35,598 bases of DNA from an uncultured Vampirovibrio sp. (GTDB taxonomy: Bacteria > Cyanobacteriota > Vampirovibrionia > Gastranaerophilales > Gastranaerophilaceae), in contig CAJTNR010000020.1 in assembly GCA_910577635.1 (NCBI GenBank), forward strand, positions 1 through 35,598, in the 5' to 3' direction. Below, piece after piece: positions 7,664-14,344 of this stretch (positions are counted from its first letter, which is position 1; the number at the start of each line of letters is the position of its first letter). A program made the position numbers and the translations under genes. The notes under the pieces are model-generated. The model did no database searches, was not told the DNA's origin, and saw only the letters and a program-made list of their open reading frames with translations.

Positions 7664-7967
7664 CTACAAATTTATAAACATAATCTAAATCTACAGAACT
7701 TAAAGATTTTAACTTTCTTGCAATTATATGCTTCTTATCTGAATCATCATTAACATTAAGCTTGAATTTAAAAAAATAGTCAGGTTCAACACGATAGAAC
7801 ATACATAGCTTATCAAGCAAAGCAGGTGAGATAAAATTTTTACCCCGTTCAACTTTGCTTATACTCAAAGAAGACATACCTATATTTTCAGCAAGCATTT
7901 CCTGAGTTAAATTATGAGATTCTCTAATTAGTTTTAATCTTTTTCCTAGAAGTTCTTTTGTATTCAT
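7653..7967 (-). CDS. XRE-family transcriptional regulator
   Basis: This 104-residue protein has an N-terminal Cro/cI HTH (residues 6-60: KRLKLIRESHNLTQEMLAEN, IGMSSLSISKVERGKNF) followed by a short C-terminal part that may dimerise. It would bind a short palindromic operator. The target is unknown. It lies in a row of three XRE genes on the minus strand and close to phage remnants, which suggests phage or toxin-locus control. No Shine-Dalgarno sequence is visible before the ATG at 7967. Confidence 0.8.
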   Translation of the reverse strand: MNTKELLGKRLKLIRESHNLTQEMLAENIGMSSLSISKVERGKNFISPALLDKLCMFYRVEPDYFFKFKLNVNDDSDKKHIIARKLKSLSSVDLDYVYKFVESL

Positions 7968-8109
7968 TATTTAATTTTTGTATTTTTTTAAAAAAATTCT
8001 ATATCTTACTTATTATAATTTTATGACTATGTATACTAGTAATGGTATAAAATGATGCAAAATAAGATTAATAGAAAATAAAGACAATCATGAATAGTTC
8101 ATAAAATTT

Positions 8110-8445
8110 TTATTTATTGCACAGATCAAATAAATTAAATATTAAATCATAGAGTAAATTCAGCTGTTTTTTATCTAATGATTTTAAAATTTTATTAATC
8201 GCATCAATTTTGTCTACATTTGGGTCAATTTCTTTTTCAATAAAAAGTTCATAAACACTAACATTCATAGCTTCAGCAATTATAGGCAATCTTGATGTAC
8301 TTGGCAAATTTTTTCCTATTTCAATATGACCCAAGGTAGAATTTTCAACTCCAATCTTTTCTGAAAGTTCTTCTTGAGTAAATCCGTTCAACTTTCTAAA
8401 ATGTCTTATTCTATTACCTAATTGTTTAGCGAATTCAGTTGCCAT
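8110..8445 (-). CDS. XRE-family transcriptional regulator
   Basis: The 111-residue product has a Cro/cI HTH in residues 8-62 (NRIRHFRKLNGFTQEELSEK, IGVENSTLGHIEIGKNLPS) and a C-terminal helical tail. On the minus strand TATATT (8452-8457) lies 6 nt before the ATG, with TTGTAC 18 bp further upstream as -35. There is no Shine-Dalgarno site, so the mRNA is probably leaderless. It is divergent from the MerR-like gene at 8541 and may share an operator region with it (8446-8540). Role unknown. Confidence 0.82.
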   Translation of the reverse strand: MATEFAKQLGNRIRHFRKLNGFTQEELSEKIGVENSTLGHIEIGKNLPSTSRLPIIAEAMNVSVYELFIEKEIDPNVDKIDAINKILKSLDKKQLNLLYDLIFNLFDLCNK

Positions 8446-8540
8446 ATTTCTAATATAACTTTAAATTTTATAACTGTACAATGAAATTATTTACCCAAAA
8501 TACTATAAATAAAACCCATAACTAGACATAAGGAGTAAAA

Positions 8541-8936
8541 ATGAACAACTTAGATGAAAACATAAATATAGCACCAACAATAAGTAATATGTCACAAATT
8601 ATTAATGTTCACCAAAGAACATTGAGAATTTACGATAAAGAAGGAGTCCTTGTTCCTAAAAGAACCTATAAAAACAGACGCTACTACACACTTAGCGATA
8701 TTCAAAAGGGCAAATTTATACAGTTTTTTACAAGAAACCTGTCTTTGAATATTACAGCAGTAAAAATCATTCTGGCTTTATTAGAAAAAAATAATGTTGA
8801 GCCAAAAAACTATACAAGCTGCATTAATGAAATCACTAAGAACTGGAATATAGATGAAAATATTCAAAAAGAAAATATCATTAAAAACTCAAGAAGAGGA
8901 AGAAAGAAAAAAAACATAGAATCAAAAACCCAATGA
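8541..8936 (+). CDS. MerR-like regulator with basic tail
   Basis: The 131-residue protein has a MerR-type winged HTH (residues 12-75: TISNMSQIINVHQRTLRIYD, then KEGVLVPKRTYKNRRYYTLS and DIQKGKFIQFF), most like the HspR/GlnR branch. It then has a short helix and a basic C-terminus (RRGRKKK). It lacks a long coiled coil and effector cysteines, so it is probably not a metal sensor. AAGGAG lies 6 nt before the ATG. It sits between the divergent XRE gene and the type I toxin locus, whose promoter starts about 60 nt after its stop. Confidence 0.75.
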   Translation: MNNLDENINIAPTISNMSQIINVHQRTLRIYDKEGVLVPKRTYKNRRYYTLSDIQKGKFIQFFTRNLSLNITAVKIILALLEKNNVEPKNYTSCINEITKNWNIDENIQKENIIKNSRRGRKKKNIESKTQ

Positions 8937-8970
8937 TAATTCAGGCTAACTAAAGCTATTTTTTGCGCCT

Positions 8971-8999
8971 TTTATTTAAAGTGCTATCTATGTTACAAT
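8971..8999 (+). promoter_or_regulatory. Putative promoter of the small-toxin mRNA
   Basis: TACAAT (8994-8999) is a good -10. The hexamer 17 bp upstream (TTTATT, 8971-8976) is a weak -35. A start near 9006 would give a leader of about 114 nt containing the 5' inverted-repeat arm (9022-9033) and a hairpin (9053-9098) just before the ribosome-binding site. Confidence 0.45.
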
Positions 9000-9119
9000 C
9001 GGATAGAACTTTGAAAACTTGAATATCAGGGGCTAGCCTGCATCTTTTTTAAAAACTGTCAGAACAACACCTAATTCAGCAAAAAGAACTGATAGTTTAA
9101 AAGAAAGGAGGGCAAAATT

Positions 9120-9197
9120 ATGGACAATATTAATTTAACTCTAATTCTAGTGCTATTGATAATATTCATAATAAAAAACGACACCCACACAAAGTAG
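9120..9197 (+). CDS. Candidate type I toxin, 25-residue membrane peptide
   Basis: A strong Shine-Dalgarno AAAGGAGGG (9104-9112) precedes an ATG by 7 nt. The 25-residue product is MDNINL, a hydrophobic core TLILVLLIIFIIK, and the polar tail NDTHTK. This single-membrane-segment layout with a charged tail is that of type I toxins and small holin-like peptides. The stop codon TAG (9195-9197) lies inside the stem of the antisense terminator. It is next to prophage remnants, a common setting for such loci. I recognise the architecture but no named family. Confidence 0.75.
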   Translation: MDNINLTLILVLLIIFIIKNDTHTK

Positions 9198-9204
9198 GTA
9201 TCGT
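9173..9204 (-). terminator. Terminator of the antisense RNA
   Basis: On the minus strand ACGATACCTAC (9194-9204) pairs with GTGGGTGTCGT (9178-9188): 11 pairs, two of them G-U, with a 5-nt loop, followed by six T opposite the A run at 9173-9178. The same hairpin exists on the toxin strand but there it is followed only by TTTC. Confidence 0.8.
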
Positions 9205-9249
9205 TTCAGCCTTATGCAGTTGACGGTAGTTAGCGCTGCCGCCCCTGAT
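9173..9249 (-). ncRNA. Candidate antisense antitoxin RNA of about 77 nt
   Basis: The minus strand has a near-consensus promoter and, about 45 nt further on, an intrinsic terminator, with no coding potential between them. The RNA would start near 9249 and end near 9173. It is fully complementary to the last codons, the stop and the 3' untranslated region of the toxin mRNA. Its 5' end would cover most of the 3' arm of the inverted repeat (9241-9252), so it competes directly with the 5'-3' pairing of the toxin mRNA. It is the expected antitoxin of a type I pair. Ends are predicted only. Confidence 0.72.
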
Positions 9250-9255
9250 ATTTTA

Positions 9256-9283
9256 ATTATAACTCATTTTTATTTTTTTTCAA
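9256..9283 (-). promoter_or_regulatory. Promoter of the antisense RNA
   Basis: TTGAAA (9278-9283) and TATAAT (9256-9261) are separated by 16 bp on the minus strand. This is among the best sigma-70-type promoters in the window. No gene follows it in this direction before the MerR-like gene's opposite strand, only the predicted antitoxin RNA. Confidence 0.82.
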
Positions 9284-10491
9284 GATTCCCAAATAAGTTT
9301 ATAATTTTAAAGTTATTTGTTAAACATCATTTATTTATAATCTGCCTTTTAAAACCCAATTAAACTTTTTCACCAAGTAAATCTTAAAGCCCCCATAACC
9401 GCTCAAAATGCTATTTTTCTTGAGGATGGCAACGGTGAAGAAAATAAAACATTCAAAGCACGCTTTTTACAATCACAACTTGTTAAATATGATTTTAGTG
9501 TGTGTCTTTTAACTAAAGAAACAATTGATAAGTTTATCAACACATTTATTGGTGTTCCTGTTATTATTGACCACAAAGACAACATTACAGCTGATGATAT
9601 AAACGGTAGAATTCAAAATATATGGTTTTCACCTGAGGATGAGTGGTATTGGTGCAGCGGGATTATAACAAATGAAAAAGCCGTTGAATTAATTGAAGAT
9701 GGATACAATGTTTCCTGTCAATATGCAATTACGCAATACATTGATAACCTTGAAAATAAACTCCAAAATGGAAACCCTTATGATAAAGAGATTCTAAATG
9801 GATTAGCAGATCACCTTGCGATAGTTAAAAATCCAAGATACAAGGGAGCGTTTATCGCAGCGAACGCTTTTATCGCTAAAAATGCAATTTGCCAGAATGA
9901 ATTTAAAGAAGCAGATCACCCGAGGGATGAGGGCGGGAAGTTTACGGATGGGAATGATTCTCAAGATAAAGACCATATAACAGATTGGGGACAATCTTAC
10001 CCCGACTTCTCAAATAAGCCGAGTGAAGCTATTGAACACTTGCTTAAAAATAAACAAGGATATGTGCCTGCTGCTATATCGAAAGAAGGAATAGGTGATA
10101 TTGATTTTGTTTATGGTAAGGGCGGTAAAAAAGGTTTTGGCTTGGCTCATATTATAGAACAGCGTGATAAACAGGGAATTAACGGTAAAGAATTTGTAAA
10201 AAATATACCCCAAATCATACAAAAAGGAGAATTAGTATCAAAAGACAATCACGCTGATAGAAAATATATTATTTCTGATGACAAAGAAGTTGCAATAAGG
10301 CTTGATTACAGCGGACAAAAAAGAAATTGGATAGTAACAGCGTATATAACTAAAGAGTTGCAAGGAAGCAACTCTTTAGAAGACTGGCATACTATGCTCG
10401 CGCACGATAGTAACTTAAATGCTGCGAACGGCTATGTATCTATCACAGCTCCAGCTATTAACAGTATAACAAAATCAACAACGGATTTCAA

Positions 10492-10523
10492 CCCTATGGA
10501 TTACATAAACAAATTAGATAAAG
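10492..10523 (+). repeat. 32-bp repeat, first copy
   Basis: These 32 bases, encoding PMDYINKLDK, are repeated without a mismatch at 12223-12254. They mark the right border of the exchangeable domain in the two copies of the head gene. Confidence 0.95.
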
Positions 10524-10534
10524 GAGGACAGATG
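10523..10534 (+). promoter_or_regulatory. Internal ribosome-binding site and in-frame start
   Basis: GGAGG at 10523-10527 lies 4 nt before an ATG (10532) that is in frame with the DUF2213-nuclease gene. It could start a separate C-terminal product, in the way that phage lambda Nu3 scaffold starts inside the protease gene C. Here the downstream frame is broken after 20 codons. Confidence 0.5.
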
Positions 10535-11204
10535 ACTGAAGACATGAAAGAATTTTGCGCAAAAATTGCAAATGCCTTTATGAAGGCAAAAAAACGAAAA
10601 TGACAAGGAAGATGAAAAAGACGACAAAACCGCCAAAAACGAGGATATAGACAAAAGAAAGCTGATTGATGAAATCGGCGGTATTTTAAAAGGAAAGGTA
10701 AATGAAGAACTCTGGCAAACTATTATAGGTAAGGCTGAAAAAATTGCTTATGATAAGTCATCTGCCGGTACTGCTGATAATTCCCAAGCAAAAAATGAAG
10801 ATGAAGATGACGAAGATGAAAAAAAAGCTAAAAACAAACAGGCAGCTAACGAAGAGGTTGATAAGCGCGATTTAATTCGTCAAATTATGGCTATTGCAGG
10901 AAAATACGAAGATAGTGAAGATGTGAGAACTATTGCAAAATTAGCTGAAAAACTGGCTTATGATAAATCAGAAGCAGGTGCAGTAGATAATAAAGCCAAA
11001 AATAAATGTAAAAATGAAGATGAGGATAAAGAAGGTGAATATGAAGAGCTTAAAGAAAAAATTTATGAAGAAGTAAAAAACCAAATAGCAAAAAATTCTA
11101 TGGATGCTCTTAAAAGCGCATTCTATCAAGACTCTGCACCAAAAGAAAAACTTTATATTTCTCAAAAAGAAGGTATAGAACTAGGAAAACAAATCTACGG
11201 TTAA
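10532..11204 (+). pseudogene. Acidic scaffold-like C-terminal region, split by a frameshift
   Basis: From the ATG at 10532 the frame reads MTEDMKEFCAKIANAFMKAK and hits a stop at 10601 after the A7 run at 10588-10594. With six A the frame would continue as NENDKEDEKDDK and stay open to 11204. The continued protein is highly charged and has two diverged repeats of about 45 residues: KRKLIDEIGGILKGK followed by EKIAYDKSSAGTADN, and KRDLIRQIMAIAGKY followed by EKLAYDKSEAGAVDN. The C-terminus is Glu/Lys-rich (about 105 codons from 10887 remain open with an ATG). Acidic, helical and placed before a decoration gene, it resembles a phage scaffold. The function is inferred. Confidence 0.65.
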
Positions 11205-11223
11205 TAATGAAAGGATTTATAAA

Positions 11224-11688
11224 ATGGCACTAAATACAGGATTAAGCTTAACAAATAGAAGGATGACCCCCGTCAAAGGTCAAGCAGCGTTTTTACCCAA
11301 TCAGCCGATTTTGCATACTTGCGTACTATCCCCTGCTGAAACTGAAACTGTGTATCCAGGAGATGTTATGACATTTGATACAACACAAACTGCACTAAAT
11401 GGGCTTATTGTCCTTAAAAAGGCAGCTATAGCAGATACTCCCGTAGGTATCATTGCCTATAACGCAGTTAAAACAGGGTTTAAAGCTAATGATAGAATTT
11501 CAATATTTGATACAAATGCTTATGTTTATATGGAAGCAGGTGCAGCGGATTTAACCGCAGGACAACAAGTAGGAATTAACGCTAATGGACAAGTGGTAGT
11601 TGCAACCGCTGGAAAACGGTATTATAGGCGTGGTTTATACCGAACCTTCTAAAATCAGGGGGGTATGATGGTAATTAAGGTTAGCTAA
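11224..11688 (+). pseudogene. Phage capsid decoration/cement-like protein, frameshifted at the 3' end
   Basis: Starting MALNTGLSLTNRRMTPVKG with AAAGGA upstream, the frame stays open to 11652. It has a beta-rich pattern typical of small head-decoration proteins (ETVYPGDVMTFDTTQ, ADLTAGQQVGINANGQVV). After GGAAAACGG (about 11608) the expected continuation NGIIGVVYTEPSK is in another frame, and a second shift at the G6 run (11658-11663) is needed to reach GGMMVIKVS and the TAA at 11686-11688. At least two indels thus break the 3' end. The last 140 codons as they stand end in an unnatural RRGLYRTF tail. It directly follows the scaffold-like region, as in phage head modules. Confidence 0.68.
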
Positions 11689-12372
11689 AAATACAATTTA
11701 TCAAAACGGATTTTGAGAAGATGAGCAGCAGAGGAAATCTGGAGAATATCCTCGCAAAAAGCAAGTAACGGTTTTAGAAAAGCCATCTAATGTGTAGTTA
11801 GATGCTTGGACTCCTGAATAAAAAATCGTTATGCCAGCAGGCGTTTTTCATAAAGCAACTGTTTAAAAGCGTAATGCTGATGAAAAAACTATAAGAAAGT
11901 TTCCCGGGTTATTAAAAGACCCGCCATTTATATTTAAATCTTCAACTAAGGCTGGTTTTTTTGCTGGAGTTTTAGATACAATAGAAAAAGAAGAAAATAT
12001 AGAAAATGCTTTAATTGCAGCAGTAAAACCCATACAAGACCGTGTAGAAGTTAACATCATTACAAGTATATACATAAGAAGTAAGGATTTTGTAAAGCGT
12101 GAAATTAAAAAGGAAATTTTTTATACAAACGTAAAAAGACAGCTTCAAAAAGCATAGTAGCTTTATTTACTACATAGACTTTGGACCAGGCTTATAACCA
12201 TTATACCAAATAAGAATAATAGCCCTATGGATTACATAAACAAATTAGATAAAGAGGAAAGAAAAAAACCTTAAAACCGTCAAAAAATGAAGATGCTGAT
12301 AAAAAATTATTGATGAAATAGGTGGTATTTTAAAAGGAAAGTCAGATCTAAGAACTTTGGTTATCTATAAGA
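11682..12372 (+). pseudogene. Second, degenerate copy of the head-gene segment with a different, MuF_C-like domain
   Basis: At 11682 the frame AKNTIYQNGF matches the linker AKNAICQNEF of the first copy (9874 on). At 12223 the sequence rejoins the first copy exactly (32-bp repeat) and stays alike to about 12372, including LIDEIGGILKGK, with internal deletions. Between these borders lies unrelated sequence: VFHKATV, RKFPGLLKDPPFIFKSSTKA, GFFAGVLDTI, ALIAAVKP, VNIITSIY, KDFVKREIKK. This resembles the MuF C-terminal (BECR-fold) domain of phage proteins. One frame, 11717-12157, has stops at 11795 region (TAG) and two TAA before the ATG at 11831 and shortly after it. It is not functional as it stands. 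Confidence 0.62.
12223..12254 (+). repeat. 32-bp repeat, second copy
   Basis: Identical to 10492-10523. The similarity continues after a gap: 12310-12341 differs from 10665-10696 at only a few wobble positions. From about 12373 to 12630 I see no gene, only AT-rich sequence. Confidence 0.95.
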
Positions 12373-12630
12373 TTTTCAATACACTTTTGAGCTATCGCAA
12401 CAAGAAGTAATAAAAAAGTTGTTATAAAAGATTTTTTATTTTAAAAGTTTTATAAGATTAAAAAATTATTCGAATTGTTCTCAAGTTTCACCTGAAATAG
12501 TGGCAAAAGAGTTCAATTTACTTAACAATAAAAATTTTTCTTAGTTATGGAAATTTATAAGCTATATTTTTTAAAATACTAAATATTATTAACATTTAAT
12601 AAATATTTTAATCTATCAATATATGACAAA

Positions 12631-12663
12631 ATCACTCTTATCAATAAGTTTAACAAGAGTGAT
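12631..12663 (-). terminator. Terminator after rpsN
   Basis: ATCACTCTT (12631-12639) and AAGAGTGAT (12655-12663) form a 9-bp perfect stem with a 15-nt loop. On the minus strand it is followed by TTTTG. It starts 36 nt after the rpsN stop and would close the rpsJ-rpsN operon, which supports a real rather than an assembled break from rpsH. Confidence 0.7.
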
Positions 12664-12699
12664 TATTGAATCAATTCTAATATTCTGTTAATATACTTC

Positions 12700-12906
12700 T
12701 TACCAGGATGACTTTGTAACACCCGGTAATAAGCCTTGATGAGCCATTTTTCTCAGGCAGATTCTGCAGATGCCAAAGTCACGATGAAAGCCGTGAGGAC
12801 GTCCGCAGATAGAACAACGGTTATGAAGTCTTACTCGTGGGTACTTACCCTTAGCAGCTAAGGCTTCTCTTCTTAGTTCTTTATTAATCATTGCTTTCTT
12901 AGCCAT
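12700..12906 (-). CDS. rpsN: 30S ribosomal protein S14, zinc-binding type (uS14)
   Basis: The 68-residue protein is the short S14 form, which holds zinc through two CxxC pairs (CSICGRPHGFHRDFGICRIC). S14 helps assemble the 30S head. The C-terminus LRKMAHQGLLPGVTKSSW is the family signature. AGGAG stands before the ATG, 20 nt after rplE. It is the last gene of the long ribosomal operon here, whereas rpsH usually follows directly. Confidence 0.96.
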   Translation of the reverse strand: MAKKAMINKELRREALAAKGKYPRVRLHNRCSICGRPHGFHRDFGICRICLRKMAHQGLLPGVTKSSW

Positions 12907-12926
12907 TTTTATCTCCTATTTGTTAT

Positions 12927-13481
12927 TTATTTGTTTTTAAAGGGCATGCCCATATGTTTTAATAAACTTCTTGCTTCATCGTCTGTTTTTGCAGTTGTAA
13001 TAATAGAAACATTCATACCCTTAACAATATCAACTTCTTCATAGTGAATTTCAGGGAATAAAGATTGTTCTTTAAGACCAAAAGTATAGTTACCCCTGCC
13101 ATCAAAACTTTTAGGACTAACACCACGGAAGTCGCGAATTCGAGGAAGAACAACACAAACCAATTTTTGGAAAAAGTCGTACATTCTATCCCCTCTAAGA
13201 GTAACCATTGCACCAACAGGCATTCCTTCTCTTAGTTTGTAAGATGCGATTGATTTTTTTGCCTTTGTTGAAAGTGCTTTTTGTCCTGCAATTTTTGTCA
13301 GTTGATTGACAATATTTTCAGCCAACTTAGAGTTATGGGAAGCCTCACCAACCCCCATGTTTAAAACGATTTTGCACATTTTAGGAATCTGCATATCGTT
13401 ATTATAAGCAAATTCTTCTTTTAGTTTTGATCTAACTTCTTTTAAATAACGTTCTTTTAAGTTACCAGTACTTTTTGACAT
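12927..13481 (-). CDS. rplE: 50S ribosomal protein L5 (uL5)
   Basis: L5 binds 5S rRNA and forms the bridge of the central protuberance with the small subunit. The 184-residue product has the family features PKMCKIVLNMGVGEA, KAKKSIASYKLREGMPVGAM, VTLRGDRMYDFFQKL and NYTFGLKEQSLFPEI, and ends at LLKHMGMPFKNK. It is separated from rplX by 98 nt, the longest gap between rplC and rpsN; in E. coli this is where S8 binds the spc mRNA to repress it. Confidence 0.97.
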   Translation of the reverse strand: MSKSTGNLKERYLKEVRSKLKEEFAYNNDMQIPKMCKIVLNMGVGEASHNSKLAENIVNQLTKIAGQKALSTKAKKSIASYKLREGMPVGAMVTLRGDRMYDFFQKLVCVVLPRIRDFRGVSPKSFDGRGNYTFGLKEQSLFPEIHYEEVDIVKGMNVSIITTAKTDDEARSLLKHMGMPFKNK

Positions 13482-13556
13482 ACTATTTTCCTTATTCTAA
13501 GCCTTTGAAAACCTTACCATTTAACCGGTCTGTCGATTCTCAATGCCCCGCTTTTT

Positions 13557-13574
13557 GCATATATTAAAATATGC
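13557..13574 (-). promoter_or_regulatory. Stem-loop in the rplX-rplE gap
   Basis: GCATAT (13557-13562) and ATATGC (13569-13574) form a short hairpin in the 98-nt gap before rplE; on the mRNA it is followed by AAAAAGCGGGGC. In enterobacteria S8 binds next to the L5 start. I cannot show an S8-like site here, so this is only a candidate. Confidence 0.3.
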
Positions 13575-13579
13575 GCGGT

Positions 13580-13930
13580 CTATACATCAATTACTTCGCC
13601 GCATTTAATACAAACGCGAACTTTTTTCCCGTCTTTAATTTCTTTTCTAACTCTAGTAGCTTTTTCACAAGACGGACAACAAATCATAACCTTTGAAACA
13701 TTCAAGGGTTTTGCAATTTTATTCAACCCGCCTTGAATACCAGCCATAGGATTTGCTTTTTGAGCTTTTGTTACTACATTCACACCTTCAACCAAAACAG
13801 TTCCTTTTTGTGTGTCAACGCTTTTTACATTTCCTTGTTTTCCTTTGTCTTTTCCGGAAACTACAATAACACGATCGCCCACTTTAGTGTGAAGTTTTTT
13901 ATTTGCCAAAGAATTATTATTTTTAGCCAT
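13580..13930 (-). CDS. rplX: 50S ribosomal protein L24 (uL24)
   Basis: L24 starts assembly of the large subunit at the 5' end of 23S rRNA. The 116-residue product has the KOW motif GDRVIVVSGKDKGKQGNV near the N-terminus and VLVEGVNVVTKAQKANPMAG. The C-terminus carries two CxxC pairs (CCPSCEKATRV and CIKCGEV) that may bind zinc. It lies 21 nt after rplN. Confidence 0.97.
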   Translation of the reverse strand: MAKNNNSLANKKLHTKVGDRVIVVSGKDKGKQGNVKSVDTQKGTVLVEGVNVVTKAQKANPMAGIQGGLNKIAKPLNVSKVMICCPSCEKATRVRKEIKDGKKVRVCIKCGEVIDV

Positions 13931-13951
13931 TTTTCCTAGATTCCTATTCTA

Positions 13952-14320
13952 TTATATTACCTCAGGAGCAAGAGAAATGATTTTCATAAAATTCTTTTCT
14001 CTAAGTTCCCTTGCTACCGGTCCAAAAACACGGGTTCCGCGAGGAGCATTGTCCTTATTGATGATTACTGCTGCGTTTTCATCAAATCTTATTACAGATC
14101 CGTCATTTCTTTTGATATCAGCCTTTGTTCTTACAACTACTGCCATAACAACATCAGACTTTTTAACCGGCATATTAGGATTAGCATCCTTAACAGCAGC
14201 CATTATTACATCGCCTACTGCTGCATATTTTTTATTACCTGAGCCCATAACACGAATGCAAAGAAGTTCTTTAGCACCTGTATTATCAGCAACTTGTAAT
14301 CTTGTTTCTTGTTGTATCAT
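13952..14320 (-). CDS. rplN: 50S ribosomal protein L14 (uL14)
   Basis: L14 lies at the subunit interface and contributes to bridges B5 and B8. The 122-residue sequence begins MIQQETRLQVADNTGAKELL, and has VGDVIMAAVKDANPNMPVKK and RGTRVFGPVARELREKNFMK, all family hallmarks at the usual length. It is preceded by rpsQ (24 nt) and followed by rplX. Confidence 0.98.
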   Translation of the reverse strand: MIQQETRLQVADNTGAKELLCIRVMGSGNKKYAAVGDVIMAAVKDANPNMPVKKSDVVMAVVVRTKADIKRNDGSVIRFDENAAVIINKDNAPRGTRVFGPVARELREKNFMKIISLAPEVI

Positions 14321-14344
14321 TTCTTGTTACCTTTTATTATACGA

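Larger units (their letters stand above)
9022..9252 (+). repeat. 12-bp inverted repeat bracketing the toxin mRNA
   Basis: AATATCAGGGGC at 9022-9033 is exactly complementary to GCCCCTGATATT at 9241-9252. In an RNA that starts near 9006 this would join the 5' leader to the 3' untranslated region. Such 5'-3' pairing is a known way to hold type I toxin mRNAs (hok, fst class) in an untranslated form. A second pairing, AAACTGTCAG (9053-9062) with CTGATAGTTT (9089-9098) including one G-U pair, ends 5 nt before the Shine-Dalgarno site. Confidence 0.8.
9353..10603 (+). pseudogene. Phage DUF2213-type head protein with inserted BECR nuclease domain, 5'-truncated
   Basis: A reading frame runs from just after a TAA (9350-9352) to 10603. 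Homology-like sequence begins near 9370 (HQVNLKAPITAQNAIFLEDG), before any start; the first GTG is at 9500, so the 5' end is lost. The DUF2213-like part covers KARFLQSQLVKYD, IGVPVIIDHKD and DGYNVSCQYAI. After a linker (AKNAICQNEF, HPRDEGGKFT) comes a nuclease-like domain at about residues 175-285 counted from 9500: KKGFGLAHIIEQR, PQIIQKGEL, DRKYIIS, AIRLDYSGQKRNWIVTAYI. This fits the phage barnase/EndoU/colicin E5-D/RelE-like (PBECR) group. The frame then continues into the tail PMDYINKLDKGG and is broken at an A7 run. Confidence 0.75.

Noticed and set aside
9022..9252. The 12-bp inverted repeat as ends of a small transposon
   Set aside because: No transposase and no target duplication; the promoter, terminator and small frame inside fit a type I toxin locus better.
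10968..11165. Phe/Ile-rich minus-strand frame looking like a membrane protein
   Set aside because: It is the antisense of a Lys/Glu-rich coding region, which always reads as Phe/Ile/Leu.
11863..12075. Minus-strand frame of 70 codons within the phage remnant
   Set aside because: It is antisense to the MuF_C-like domain, which gives a better reading; no ribosome site.
9353..12372. An active prophage
   Set aside because: No integrase, terminase, portal, major capsid or tail genes are present, and every phage frame here is truncated or shifted.
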